In this document: positions 47,379 to 60,100 of the stretch, in pieces
Layout of the letters: the number at the start of each line of letters is the position of its first letter
How positions within the stretch are numbered: position 1 is the stretch's first letter
Origin: Sphagnum compactum
Taxonomy: Eukaryota; Bryophyta; Sphagnopsida; Sphagnales
Length of the DNA: 64,000 nucleotides
Direction: 5' to 3'
Assembly: GCA_965153455.1 (NCBI GenBank)
Contig: OZ234494.1
Span: forward strand, 27,705,354 to 27,769,353
Translations under genes and position numbers: made by a program
Notes under the pieces: model-generated
Told to the model about the DNA's origin: nothing
The model's input: only the letters and a program-made list of their open reading frames with translations
Databases searched by the model: none

Positions 47379-49964
47379 TTACGATTCCAGCATTGACCTC
47401 AGGTCTCCACTATCCTTCATCTCCAACACAATGTCACAACCTCCAAGGAGCTCTCCCTTATGATAGAGCTGTGGGTATGTGGGCCAGTTTGAATATGTCT
47501 TCAGCCCTTGACGGACCTCTTCGTCTGTGAGTATATCAAAGCTACCAAACTCCACACCTTCCTCCCTCAATGCACTGACTACCTTGTTGCTAAACCCACA
47601 GCGAGGTTCATCAGGTGTCCCTTTCATGAACAGCATTGTTTGTGATGAGTGAATCAGTTTTTTCAGTCGTTGGTCTATATTTTCTCCTGGTAGCAACCCT
47701 TTCTCCAACAAAACCTGTTCCACACAACACATGCCTCCCTTAGAATAGAGAATAAAATGTTCAACATTTTCCTCAGTGGAAGTGAGACAGTTTCTCACCA
47801 GCTCCCACTGATATGAGATTCAGACCAGAGCCCTGCCCACATCCTAAGATAATTAGTATAGGGGGGGAGAACAATATCACCTGCTTGAGCTCCCCACTTT
47901 GGTGCATTTCCAACACGATATCACAACCACCAATAAACTCGCCCTTGATATACAGTTGTGGATATGTGGTCCAATTGGAGTAGTCCTTCAGGCCTTGCCT
48001 CACAGTATCATCGTTCAGAATGTCAAAAGTGCCATAGTCCACACCCAATTCCCCCAAGGTGTCTACCACCTTGCGGCTGAACCCACACCGTGGATCTGTG
48101 GGACTTCCCTTCATAAACAACATTATGGGATGCTCATTCACAAGCTGCTCGAATCTGGCCTTGGAATCAGATGTGCCATTGGCATGACCTCCTCCTGCAC
48201 CACCATTGGTCGTTGCTATATCAGGTGTGCTGGCAGGCACAAATGCAGAAGATGCCTTCAAGTCCTCAGAGATTGCAGGTTCGACAATAGTGGAACGCTT
48301 TAAATCATCTTCTCCAGGTAACAATCCCTTCTCTTTAAACACCTGATCACAAGCCAACAATTTCATACATAAGCTCCAGAATGCAAACTGAGTTTCTGTA
48401 AATGAAGCGAACATAGAAATAGTTGGAAAATAGAGTCAAAAGAGGCCAACCTCCTTCAGCTCTCCACTTTCATGCATCTCCATGACAATGTCACAGCCAC
48501 CGAGGAGCTCTCCCTTCACATAGAGCTGAGGAAATGTGGGCCAGTTTGAAAACTCCTTCAAGCCCTGCCTCACAGCCTCATCACTCAGGATATCAAAGCT
48601 GCCAAACGTCACCCCTTCTGCATTCAGAGCATCAACCACCTTGCGACTGAACCCACAGCAAGGATTCTCTGGGGTCCCCTTCATGAACAGCATGATTGGA
48701 CTCTGATTTATCAACTTTGGAAAGTCAGGTTTTTGAGCTGTTTGACTCTGTGTTTCAGTTTGTTGAATGCTACTAGACTGCTGCTGTGTCTTCCCATTTG
48801 AAACTGGGGGAGCCCACGACTGCTTTGTGACAGCTTCATGAACAGTAGGCAGTCCTGCAGCAAACCCCACACTTGCTGGGGCAGCAGCAGCAATATTCAC
48901 AGCAGCATTGATAGTTGCCCACTTGGCTACTTTGTTGGCCAGTTCTGGAGCATTAGCTCCTTGAAGCTTGTCGACGACCACACCATCCTGAAGACAAAAA
49001 CCCAGATTGTAAAAACACATAAAAAGGAGCATTGCTGGTGGTCACTCCTACCCAGAGAATGGGGAACTGCAGAAGAAAGCTTGCATACCAGTCATCTTTA
49101 TCTCTCCTGCACATGACATACAGCATAGAAGGCTGGGAGCATGGGGAGATAATGTGCAACAAGAGAGGGCAAGAAAGAAAGAAAGGCCTGAAATCAAATG
49201 GTACCCAATACTGATCATCAAAACATACCTTCAAAAATACAAAGAAGGGCACAGCAGCAACCTCATAATCCTCTGAAATCTCAGGCTGTTCCTCAGCTTC
49301 CACCTGGTCAAAAGGAAAACACAGAGAAACAAAGAAAGAAAAGAATTTCTCTAAGCATTAGCTCTCAAGGACACACACACAGACAGTTGGACAATGCTAC
49401 AACAATGGCATTGTCCAACAAAAACCCTAGCAGCAAACAAATCAATTGAATATATGGCCCCCGCAATAAGAAAACCTCAAAAGAGCTTGCACTCTAGCAA
49501 AAACACTTGGTTGCTGCTGCTGCATCATTCAAAACAGCCTGATAAAATTGGCAACAGATAGGGGCATTTTGGAGGAAAAGAATGGTACCATTGACTGTGT
49601 GAGGAACAACTCTAGAACTACACACCAGTCCTCAGAACGCCCAAAACCCTAACACAAGCCCTGGAGGGTTCTGGTTGGATTTCAGTGTCAGAAACACACG
49701 GCAGCCAGAAATTGTGGATTTGTCAGAGCAGGGTGAGACAAACAAGAAAAGAAGAAGAAGAAGAAGAAGAGGGAGGGAGGGAGGGAAGGAGGAGATTACT
49801 CGGAAAAATTGGGCGTGCGGTGTGTCCACAGCAAGTTGTGCCAACACGATGTCCATGGCCTTGCACGGCTCACACCATGATGCCCAGAAATGTAGCACCA
49901 CTAGATTCCCTGGCACCAGCTTGGATGCCAACTCTTCTTTCGATTGCAAATTCTTCAGAGACAT
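47379..49964 (-). CDS. GRXS17: Monothiol glutaredoxin S17 (thioredoxin-like domain plus three CGFS glutaredoxin modules)
   Basis: Five exons on the minus strand: 49964-49800, 49303-49229, 48987-48451, 48342-47881, 47714-47379; all phase 0; 524 residues (Arabidopsis GRXS17 is about 490). An N-terminal thioredoxin-like domain carries WCEPC at residues 30-34. Three glutaredoxin modules follow, each with MLFMKG and the CGFS active site (cysteines at about 191, 345 and 452), FDIL, NWP/NWT..PQLY and GGCDIV. These bind [2Fe-2S] clusters with glutathione and act in cytosolic/nuclear iron-sulfur and redox homeostasis. The first module has an extra Cys directly before CGFS (PCCGFS). Modules 2 and 3 sit in one exon each, matching growth by exon duplication. 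The linkers are Gln/Ser- and Gly-rich. Confidence 0.95.
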
Positions 49965-52900
49965 CTCTTCTTCAGCACTTCTTCACACCCTCGCTTCTTC
50001 TTTTTGTTTTCCCCCCTTTTCTGTTTGCAGCTGCGGCTGGTTGGTTCTCTCTTTCTCCCCTTTCTTTCTCTTTTCCCTTTCTTCTTCTCCTCCTCCTCCT
50101 TCTCCTCCTCCTGCAACAGACTACCTAATAAGCCTTCTTTTCCTCCACTACAACAAACATCAAACAAATCAATTGCAGCAGCACCAAACACACCAAAAAC
50201 ATAAAACTAAACTCCACAAAGAAGAAAGAGCTTCTTGACACTCCAACTCATTACTTGCCAAGCCAAGCACCAAAACCAACTCACTCAAAGGAGGACCAGG
50301 GAGAGAGAGAGAGAGAGGGAGGGAGAAGATTGAGAGAGGATACCACAGACAGACACAACAACAAAAGAACAACACCCAACTCTCCAAAAGCAAACAAGAT
50401 AACAAACAAACAACAAAGTCCTTCAACCAAAAGTTGCAGACCAGAACAACACCGACACCATAAAAAAATTCCTTCAAGCAAAAGAGTGAACAAAAAGAAA
50501 TACAACCCACAACCCACAACAGCAACAAAAAAAAAAATCAACAACAGCAAACCACAATCCACAACAGCAAAAACAAAAGTCTGAGTACAGGATCTTGCAA
50601 GGAGACAAAAGGGAAAATTTGTGCAAGAAACAAAGGGTGGAAAACAAAACACACCAGAAAGAGCTTGAGCTTGCTTGCTGCTTACACACAAGTTGCTACA
50701 AATTTTATGATCTGTGTGCAATGCCAGTAGTATCAACCTGGCCTGGAGTGTCCAACAATCTATATCTAGCCTAGCCTTCTGTGTGTGGAGAGAAAAGCCA
50801 ATTTGCAAATGCAAAGGACCAAGAGCTTGTTGTGAGATGATTCTTCTCACAAGAGCAACAAAAGCCAATGCCAAAATGGCAAGAGCTTTGGGAGATTGCT
50901 TTTTTCACTAGTGTGTGTAACAACAAGAGCAACAAGAATGCAATTTTGCAAATGGGTTTTGTGGCAACTCCTTTCCTTTGCATATACACACTTTTACACA
51001 ATAATCCCTATTTATATTAGATCATTTTCTTCTCCTCACTAGGTACCTACAACCTACTACCATCATATGGTTTTGGAAATTGACATGGAAATAATGAGAG
51101 AATGGGTACACACATAAGAAAAACACAAAAAATTACATATTGATACCGAACAATGAGAAAATACAGATTAAAAACAAGAGATTTAATCGAGCTCTCCACC
51201 CAATCTTAGATCACACAAGTTATACAAACTTTACGATTCGCACCCCCAATTCTACCACCCTAAACCCTAAACCATTTTTTTTTGGGTGATCTTTTTTTTA
51301 TAATGGTCATTTGGTGATTTTTTTAAAGATAATATTTTGTCAAATATTCTCTCTTTTTTAAATTGTCAAAATCAATAAGAAGTTCTAAAAAAATCACCAC
51401 GTCTTTACACATTGTTCAAGCAAGTAGTCAAAGTATAAAAATATTTTCATAAATTTTTTATTTTCATAATTAATCTATAACAAAACATGGTTAAATCTTC
51501 TTGTGGATGATTGCCAATGTGACAACATCACAATTTTGTTTTTAAAAAAACAAAAATGCTGACCTAGAAGATGAACATCCCATGTAAATATATTTTCTTA
51601 ATATTGCATGCACAAGGTCATCATCACATGCAAATGTTACTTTCACAATAACCATCAAAGTGAACATCACTTATAATGAGATACTTTTACTAAGTAAGTA
51701 TCTCATAGTTCCAAAACTTAAGTGCACAAAGCACAAATATGTAAATTACATATAATATAATAAAAATAATTTGATAGGATGTTGATATCCAACACTTAGA
51801 ATCTCCACCACCTTTTTTTTTTCTCTTTTCTTTTCCTTTTCGATTCTATTTTTTCCTCGTAACACTTGTTTTTTTTTTTTTTTTGGTGAAAGTAAGGTTC
51901 ATGAACATATACCCTATGTCATGTCGATCTTCCCTTGTGTAAACCATCAATGATCCTTTTTGGTCCTAGTAATTGGCTCTATGACATCGGTCTTGGTTTT
52001 TTTCGATTTCGTGATGTAGTTGAAATGGCAATCATCCATAAAAGGATTCAAACAAATCTGGTTATTAAAAAAAAATACAAAAATTATAAGAAAATCGAAG
52101 CATCCTTTCATATTTCTGGCTACCTACTACAACTTCATTTTAATTTTTTAAAAGGTAATTCTATATATAAAAAAGATTTTGACATTCTTTTGAAATTTTG
52201 AGATTTTTTTTACTTCTGAAATTTGACAAATTTCTTTTTTTAATAAAAGAATTTGAAACAGAATATTCCTTTAGGTTTTTTGAGGTCAGGATTTTATAAT
52301 TTTCTTCCAAACACACGGACACACTTACACACACATATATACAAATGCTGGAATTTTGTAAAAAAAATTTTGTATAAAACAAGGAATTTGTGACAAAATA
52401 TTACTTTTTTTATTTTTTGAGGTCCAAATATTTGCAATAATTTTCCGACAAAAGAAACACAACTACATACTAGGACTTACTTGTTTAGTGGCATGCAATG
52501 TGACAAGGATAAGTTCATATGTTGACAAGGATAGGCTTTTTGAGCCTGGGGAAAAAGCTACAAAGTACATACAAAAAAGCTTTGCTTTGGGTAGGTTGTT
52601 AATCCATAGGGTTTAACCCAAGTTCTATGTATGGTCCTATGTATGGTTAGTTTTGTGAACTCTCAACACATTAGGTATTAACCCCACCCCCCAAAAGCTC
52701 CAACTGACCCTTGATTGGGTCACTTTGATGATTTCACATGGGCCCTCAAAGGTTGTTATCATTGAGTTTTTTTGTCACATCCATCCAACTCAAGATAGGC
52801 TCTCAAGGGCTTTTTTCCCTTCATAATGGGAAATTCATGGGCGAAGGATTGAGAAGGATTGAGGCTCTCGTACGTACGGTAGTAGTACCCCTTCCTTCGC

Positions 52901-53595
52901 AACTTCAACACATGTTTGTTTGTCGAATGATTAATCAATTTTCAATTTTTTTTATTTCAACAAATAGAATATTCTTGAAGATTCAATATTTTCCTTCACA
53001 ATTATTTTTTAATTTTTCAAATATATATATTTTTTAATTTCAATATTTCTAAAAATGAGATAATTAGTGATGAAGCTGGTGAAAAGGTGAGGGCCAGGGC
53101 CAGCTATTTTAAAGAGGATTAGGAGAAAATAATTTATGCTCCGATCTTTGATTTTTCTTCTATTCACACATTGGATCTCTTTGTAAAATGGACTCTAAAC
53201 CCTAAACCCTAAACTCATTCTTATACACTATGTGTTTCTAACTCATGTCTGGCCATATATGACAATGCAAAAGCATAGGATCCAGCAAACCTTGCCACCT
53301 TCCGAGCATTAATTAAGTAAATTGGTGACTTCCAAAGTTACTAGTCCTTTGTATAATTTGATACCAAAATCTGGGTCAAAATTAGGGTTTTCAACCCTGA
53401 CCATGTCAGTCAACTGTACATGTACCTTGGTCAAGGCTCAATTTCTTTCAAAATTCATTAACAAATGTTGCCTTGGGTTGATTTCCAAAGTTGGTTTTAC
53501 ACAAGCCCAATCAAGTCAAAGGTGAATGAATATCTTGACATGGTACCCAAGGGTGGTGGCGAGTGTAGACCTAATGTGAAGGGTGGTATCAAGTA
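49965..53595. other. Intergenic; GRXS17 leader, then AT-rich DNA without genes
   Basis: 49965-51000 includes the GRXS17 5' UTR and promoter region with CT- and CAA-rich tracts; long open frames there come from low-complexity sequence. 51000-53595 is AT-rich with ccctaaaccctaaa motifs at 51260 and 53198 and a copy of the dispersed palindromic repeat near 51985. Confidence 0.55.
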
Positions 53596-53596
53596 A

Positions 53597-54165
53597 ATGT
53601 GGGTACCTTCACTCCCATGTGCTTAAGGGTTTCAGATTTAGGGTTGAGGTGGGCTCGAGGAAATTGGGTAATTTCACTTCCATGTGCTCAAAGGTTTAAG
53701 ATTTAGGGTTGAGGTGGTCTCAACGGAAATGGGTAATTTCACTTTCGTGTGCGTAAGGGTCTAAGATTTAGGGTTGGGGTGGGCTCAAGGAAATTGGGCA
53801 ATTTCACTTTGGTGTGCTTAAGGGTTTAAGTTTTAGGGTTGAGGTGGGGTCAAGGAAAATAGGTAATTGCACTTTCATGTGGTTAAGGGTTTAGGGTTGA
53901 GGTGGGCTCAAGGAAAATAGGTAATTGCACTTTCATGTGGTTAAGGGTTTAAGGTTGAGGTGGGCTCAAGGAAAATAGGTAATTGCACTTTCATGTGGTT
54001 AAGGGTTTAGGATTTAGGCTTCAGGTGGGGCTCAAGGAAAATGGGTAATTTTAACTTCCATGTCCTTAAGGGTTTAAGATTTAAGGTTCAGGTGGGCTCA
54101 AGCAAAATGGGTTGTTTGCACTTCCGTGTGCTTAAGGGTTTAAGATTTAGGGTTTAGGTGGTCTC
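53597..54165. repeat. Minisatellite with a telomere-type motif in each unit
   Basis: About nine to ten imperfect head-to-tail units of roughly 55-66 bp, consensus 'gggtaatttcacttccatgtg', then 'cttaagggtttaagatttag', then 'ggttgaggtgggctcaagga'. Each contains TTTAGGG-like sequence. Units differ mainly by small deletions (for example loss of 'ttaagat'). Confidence 0.9.
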
Positions 54166-57100
54166 AACGAGAAAGAAAAGGGTTCAAGTTGTCAACAAGC
54201 AATCACCAATTTACATGGGTTGTTTGAACCATGAAGTGAATAGAGAGTGTTTTGGGTCTCTTCACTCGTGGTCCAAGTTGACTTTTCACGAGTTCTAACC
54301 ATGAGTCATAAACCTTTACTAAAATCCAAAAAATTCGAATGTAGCACACTCTCTTCTTGTCTGGAAAATCTTCAGGCTAACATGCTTCCAAAATTGGCTT
54401 CTGATTCACTCAGAGAAGAAGTGCAAGAAGTGCAAAGTCTTCTTGCAAGTACCCATTTTGCCAGTAGTAAATTTTTGCATATTGTTATTATACTCGATTC
54501 ATTGAACATGGACACTAAATGACAAGCGAAGACTATCGCATTCATTCGATCCAACTTTTGGAAGTTTTATCTTATTAGAGTCAGTTTCACATTACGTGTG
54601 AAACTGGTTGTTTCTTTGGTGAAAGTGTGAAGACTATTTGAATTGGAACGGATGGATGTTTGTTGGGGTTTGTTCAGAGTGTGGACACAGTCGGTAGATG
54701 TACACCATCTTATTATTTATTGGCAGGGCCAACGTGTTTGTGACGGCTTGTTGTTCTTTGTAACAATTAAAAAATTGTATAGAAACCAAGAAACTGCAGC
54801 AACAATTCCTCAAAACAAACAAGAAGGACTTTTATATGTTGAACTTCTTCGCTAAACAGCTTTTGCAGGACTCTCTCTCTCTCTTGTTCTTCAAAAATAA
54901 AGCTGGTACAAGGCTGGCTTGTTTTAGAGCATCTCCACCAGTGCTCAATATGTGACCTCGCAAAAATAATTTTCACATCCAAGTTTTAGATTCCAGCTTT
55001 CTTTCCTCGATAACCTCTCTTGTTCAAAATAGGAACCCCGTAAGTGAGTACGTATGCAGGTGGGGAAAAGAGTTAGGGTACTAGGTACGAAGATCCATGA
55101 AGATGGGTAGTAGGTAGATAAGGGCGATGGGTTGTTAGTAGGTAGGTAAATAAAAATGGCAAGAGAGTTGATAACCGTGGTTAGCCAAGGAACGTAAACC
55201 TAATGAAAAAAAGTGTTTCTTGTCCAACCCACCATCCAACCATCCATCCATCCATCACAATGTGCTGCCAGTCACGTTTTGGGCATTAACTTTCGATAAC
55301 CAAATCCGAAGACACACTCATGAGTCTTAAATCATCTAGAAGGAACCGAATACAATGCAATGAACATGGACCACTTTGTATGTTATGTACATTCAAGTGC
55401 TTTGTACTTACTTATGTTGGTACTTAAAATTAAAATTAGGTTTTGCCTAAATAATATTAATTAATTAATTAATTAAATTAAATTAAATTAAAAATCTTAA
55501 TTAATACTTAACAACTCCTTAATGGTGGTGGTCCATGCATAAAATAAGGTTTTAACTCCAAACTCCAAAAAAGAACTTAGAAGATGTGATAAGATCTAAC
55601 AAGAACATTACAATGATACTCTGCAAAATACTCTGACCATGGGAATTCTGAAGAGACTACCTCTCTACCTACCTACCTACCTACCTACCTAATTACCTAC
55701 CTACCTACTAGGGCATCATCATACTGACTCCTTTTTACTGAGTAGTGTGATGTGGAGAAAAACCCACCTGATAATGAGTCTCAAGGTGTAGGCTGAAATC
55801 ATTGGGTTATTATTAAAATTATTATTATTATTATTATGTATTATTTATTATTGTAATTTATTATTACAGTAGAGATGGCATGCCTGCCATAAGCTCTCCA
55901 TGCAAATGATTTGATTTTTGTGCTCTTGAAAGCCCACACAATGTTCTGTGTAATTTTGGTCTGTTTTTTTTTTGGCTCCTACTTTGTCCATTCTACATGC
56001 AGCTAGTGGGTGGTGCTGCCCCAGGTTTCTTTAAAGGATTTTGTGATGTAGCCAAAGTGGCGATCGTTCACAAAATAATTTAGCCAAATTTGGCTACATG
56101 TTAGATGTGAAAGTTAGAAAAAAAGAAAAGGAATTGTTTTATATTCTTGGCTACCTACCTGGAACTTATTGTAAAAATCTGGTGATTTGCCAAAAAACAA
56201 AAAAATCTTCAAAATCTGGCAATTTTACCACCAGTCCAAGTGTGTACCCACACAACATGGGAGTAAACCCTGAATTGGACCAAAGAACAGACCATGGTAA
56301 ACCTCATAGTTCTAGGGTTAATAATTTTGTGAGAGAAGTTCCATGCCTCAAAAAACTTCACCTCCTCAAAAAAAAATTTAAAAATAAAATAAAATAATAT
56401 ATATGTATATATTTATTTATTTATTTATTTATTATTTTTATTTTTTTTTACTTTTTTACTTTTTACTTACTAACAACCACTAGCCTAAATTAGGGTAAAT
56501 GGTAATTATGGATATTAATTTGATAAGTAAATTGACAATTGAAGTGTCTCCAATTTTTTTTTTGTAATTGACACCTTGCACTTGGTGAAAAGAAAAAGAA
56601 AATTGACAAAGGCCTTGCCCTGCCCATGTTTTTTTTTTCTTTTTCCCCAATTTTGTGATGTTGCACAAGTGACGATCATCCATAAGTGTATTTAGCCAAT
56701 TTGAAGACATTAAAAATATGAAAATGGGAAAATCTCAAGCACCCATTCATGTTTAAGGTAGTTGTGTCAAATATTGGTGAAATTTTAATCATTTTCCTTT
56801 TTGGTAGATTTTTATTTTTATTTTTTTTAAAAGTGACAAAATATTCTTTTAAAAAATAAATTTCACGAAATGGAGAAAATTCACCCCAAAAAAAAAAATT
56901 CTATGCCCCGCTAATCGATAATTTAAAAAAAGAATCAACCAACATTGGTACTAACCATCTACATGAAGCTAATTACCTCCGGAGAAACCTATTGTCTTTC
57001 ATTCCTATCTATAAAACCCATTTTATTTTTCCCACAAAATAAGGTTTTACCAAGGTGAAACCTGATGTAAACTCAAATGGTGATGATGATGAGGGTTTAG

Positions 57101-60100
57101 GGTTTAAGGTTTAGGGTTTAGGGTTCATCCAAGAACTGAGTCATGATGGGCTTTCCAATGGATGATGCTTGGGTTGTTGTTGTTGTTGGTTCATGACTGG
57201 CCCCTTTGTCTGCCTAATTTATTAGCTCTGTTGCAATGATGATTGCTTGGGTTCTTATTTCTTTCCCCAAACTTTTGCTTTGGCTACAACCCAACCCAAC
57301 CCAACCCAACCCATCCATTCCCCTGAGTTGAACCCTAAACCCTAAAACCCTAAACCTATTGAACACCTTTGTTAATTATCTTTCTAAAGGAGACAAGATT
57401 GAAATTCAAAAAGGACTGACAAAAAATTAAGTAACTGAAGGAGGTTGGGTTATCATATATGTACATGATTTCCTAAACACATGGTTGGTCTTTAATGCTT
57501 GAGTAATAAAGAACCTCACATTAAACTACAAGTCCAAGGGAACAACACACATGGTTTTTGGCTAACCCAATTTTTCACATCCAAAAAAAAATTTGATACT
57601 ACATTGGTAGCTTCAATACCAATTATAATATTTTCAGAAATGTTGAGATTTCTATTTTTTTAAATAAATTTATTTTTGAAGGAAAACATCGAATTTGTAA
57701 GAATAACACTCAAGATAATTAATAAGAAAAAAAATTCAGACCATCAAATCCAGCAATTGAGGTAATTGAAGCCGGCTCATTGGTGCATAATGCCTCGGGC
57801 TTTTGGTTTAGACTAGAGTAATTTAAGGCCATAGCCCACAAAAATAACATTGGTGCATTAGTGGATGTTGGTTCACTATGGTTGCAAAAGGAAGGCATTA
57901 TGTGCAATGGAAGTTAAATGGTGACCAACTTCATTATTTTTCAATGACCTAAAATTGATGAAGTTCGCAAAACATCATTAATTTGTCAATGAAAGCAACA
58001 AAATATATTCTTTATTATTAGAAGGAAAGTTAATTCCTCTTGTAATGCTATTATAAGAGTTTTTTTTTTTGTATGTAACCATTGCAACTCTAATTTTTCA
58101 TATGAAAATTGAACATGGTTTAACAATATATGCCCATGTGGGATTGCAATCCTAAGAAAACATATATTGAAATCATGATTTCTCTCAAAGGTTGGTAAAT
58201 AAAGTTATAAATAGCAAACAAAACATTAAATTGTCACATATTTTTTATTAATCGGGGTTCTAGGTACAAACAACTTTTTCATTTATGAATAGAGGTTTAT
58301 ATCAAACAAATGAATGCATGTTTGATAAAGTAATGACCGAAACAAACAAAACACCGATTCATTAAGGTTAAAAGGTTAATTTGTACACCTTATCATCAAC
58401 CTTTGAAAATAAATAACCTTCCTCTTTAACCATTTCCCCTTTTATACGGCATCCCTTAAAAATAAAATAATAAATCCATCTTGACCTCTCAAAATATTTT
58501 AATTATTGGAAAAAAGAAATTTATTCCAAAAACATTTCATTTTAAAACTTAAAAGGCTTGATTATTTAAATTCCACTTTAAAATCATGGGTCACATATCA
58601 ACCTTCTTATGAAGGTGGTCAATGCCACCACATGTTCCTTTCTTTTAGTTTCTTGACTTTGTTTTGCAAAAAAAATGGGAAAAATCTATTACAAATCAAA
58701 AACCAAAACAACACATGCAAAAGGGGCACTCACCTCGCACGTTGTGCCTAACCACACAACATTAATCAATCAACCTAATTTCGCAAGGTAGTTGATAAAT
58801 CCATTTGATTTCATCATTGTTTCTAACAATTGTGAAATGTGAGCAAAACAATGCATTAAATGTTTTCAAATACTCCTCTACAAAAAGGTTCTTAACTATT
58901 GGTTTGAAAGTCTCCCCCCATTTTAACATGCCATAAGCAATAAGGTCATCCATGATCATGCAACCTAAGTTGTAATTAAAGCATGACTAATCTCTCAAAA
59001 TCTTCTCATTTCATTCATTCAACACACACCATATAACCCCTCTCAAGAACGTTTAGATTGGTGTGAAAGTCTTGTACACTTGTAAAAATTCCTTATTGAA
59101 TAAACATTACATAATGCCCAACATCTTCATATAACCTTGTACCAACAACATGTTCCATTTTCATTGATTTGTTAAATCAAAACATAACTAGTTTCTACCT
59201 CCACCATTAGCAGCTTCCAAGTCCAAATCTATTATTATTATATTCATGGACAATGTTAACACGTCGTCAAGAAGGAAAAAAATCAATTAATTCCACAAGT
59301 GAGGAAAATTTCATAGTTCACATTGTTGTAATGGACCACAACATGTGCAAAATTAGATTTGTTCATTTAAAAATGTAAATACATGCGTATGATATATAAT
59401 CGAAAGGAACAATTTGTAATCATATTAGAAAAACACAAGGTTCATGACCTCTTATGCATGATATAGTCCGTTGATCTTTTGTCTTACACCAAATGTCAAA
59501 GATTGTCATCAAATCCATTTTATTAACTTCAATCTCACACAATTATGACATGTGCATGAGACCGTCCAATGTGTCCAATTTGAAAAGTGATCAAAGATAA
59601 ATATTTATAACATTAATCATTAAAACAAAATTCAAATTTTGATGTTCCTATTCTTCCATTTAGAAAAAGTTTTAGGAATGTATTAGTAGTTACTTTTTTT
59701 TAACTTTTTGGTCAAAAACACTTTTGAAACAAGGTTCTTTTTTTTTAATATTATTTTCAATGGCACTTTAAATGTTATTAGATACATGATTTTCTTATTA
59801 AGTAATTACTTGAATAGGTATAATTTACTTATGAATTTCAAAAAGTTAAGGAAAATGATTCATGAAAGGGCCATGATAATTAGGAATATAAATTTTTATG
59901 CACTAATGAATGACTCACATTTATAAGTTTTTAAATTTTTTTGTTGCATCCATCTTGTTTCAATGTTTTCTAACAAAATATATAATCTTGAAATCGCCAA
60001 TGAGGACTTGATTCTAAATTGAGAACTTGATTATGAAAACATATCTGTAATTAATTTATGAAAACAATATACCCACTTTTAACAATGGACTTTTGAAATT

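Noticed and set aside
50281-50874. Minus-strand 197-codon Cys/Phe/Leu-rich frame
   Set aside because: Low-complexity CAA/GTT-rich sequence upstream of GRXS17; no conserved motif.
54301-54522. Possible small protein gene (LPKLASDSLREEVQEVQSLL)
   Set aside because: Protein-like but short, with no homologue I recognise, no intron evidence and no neighbouring exons.
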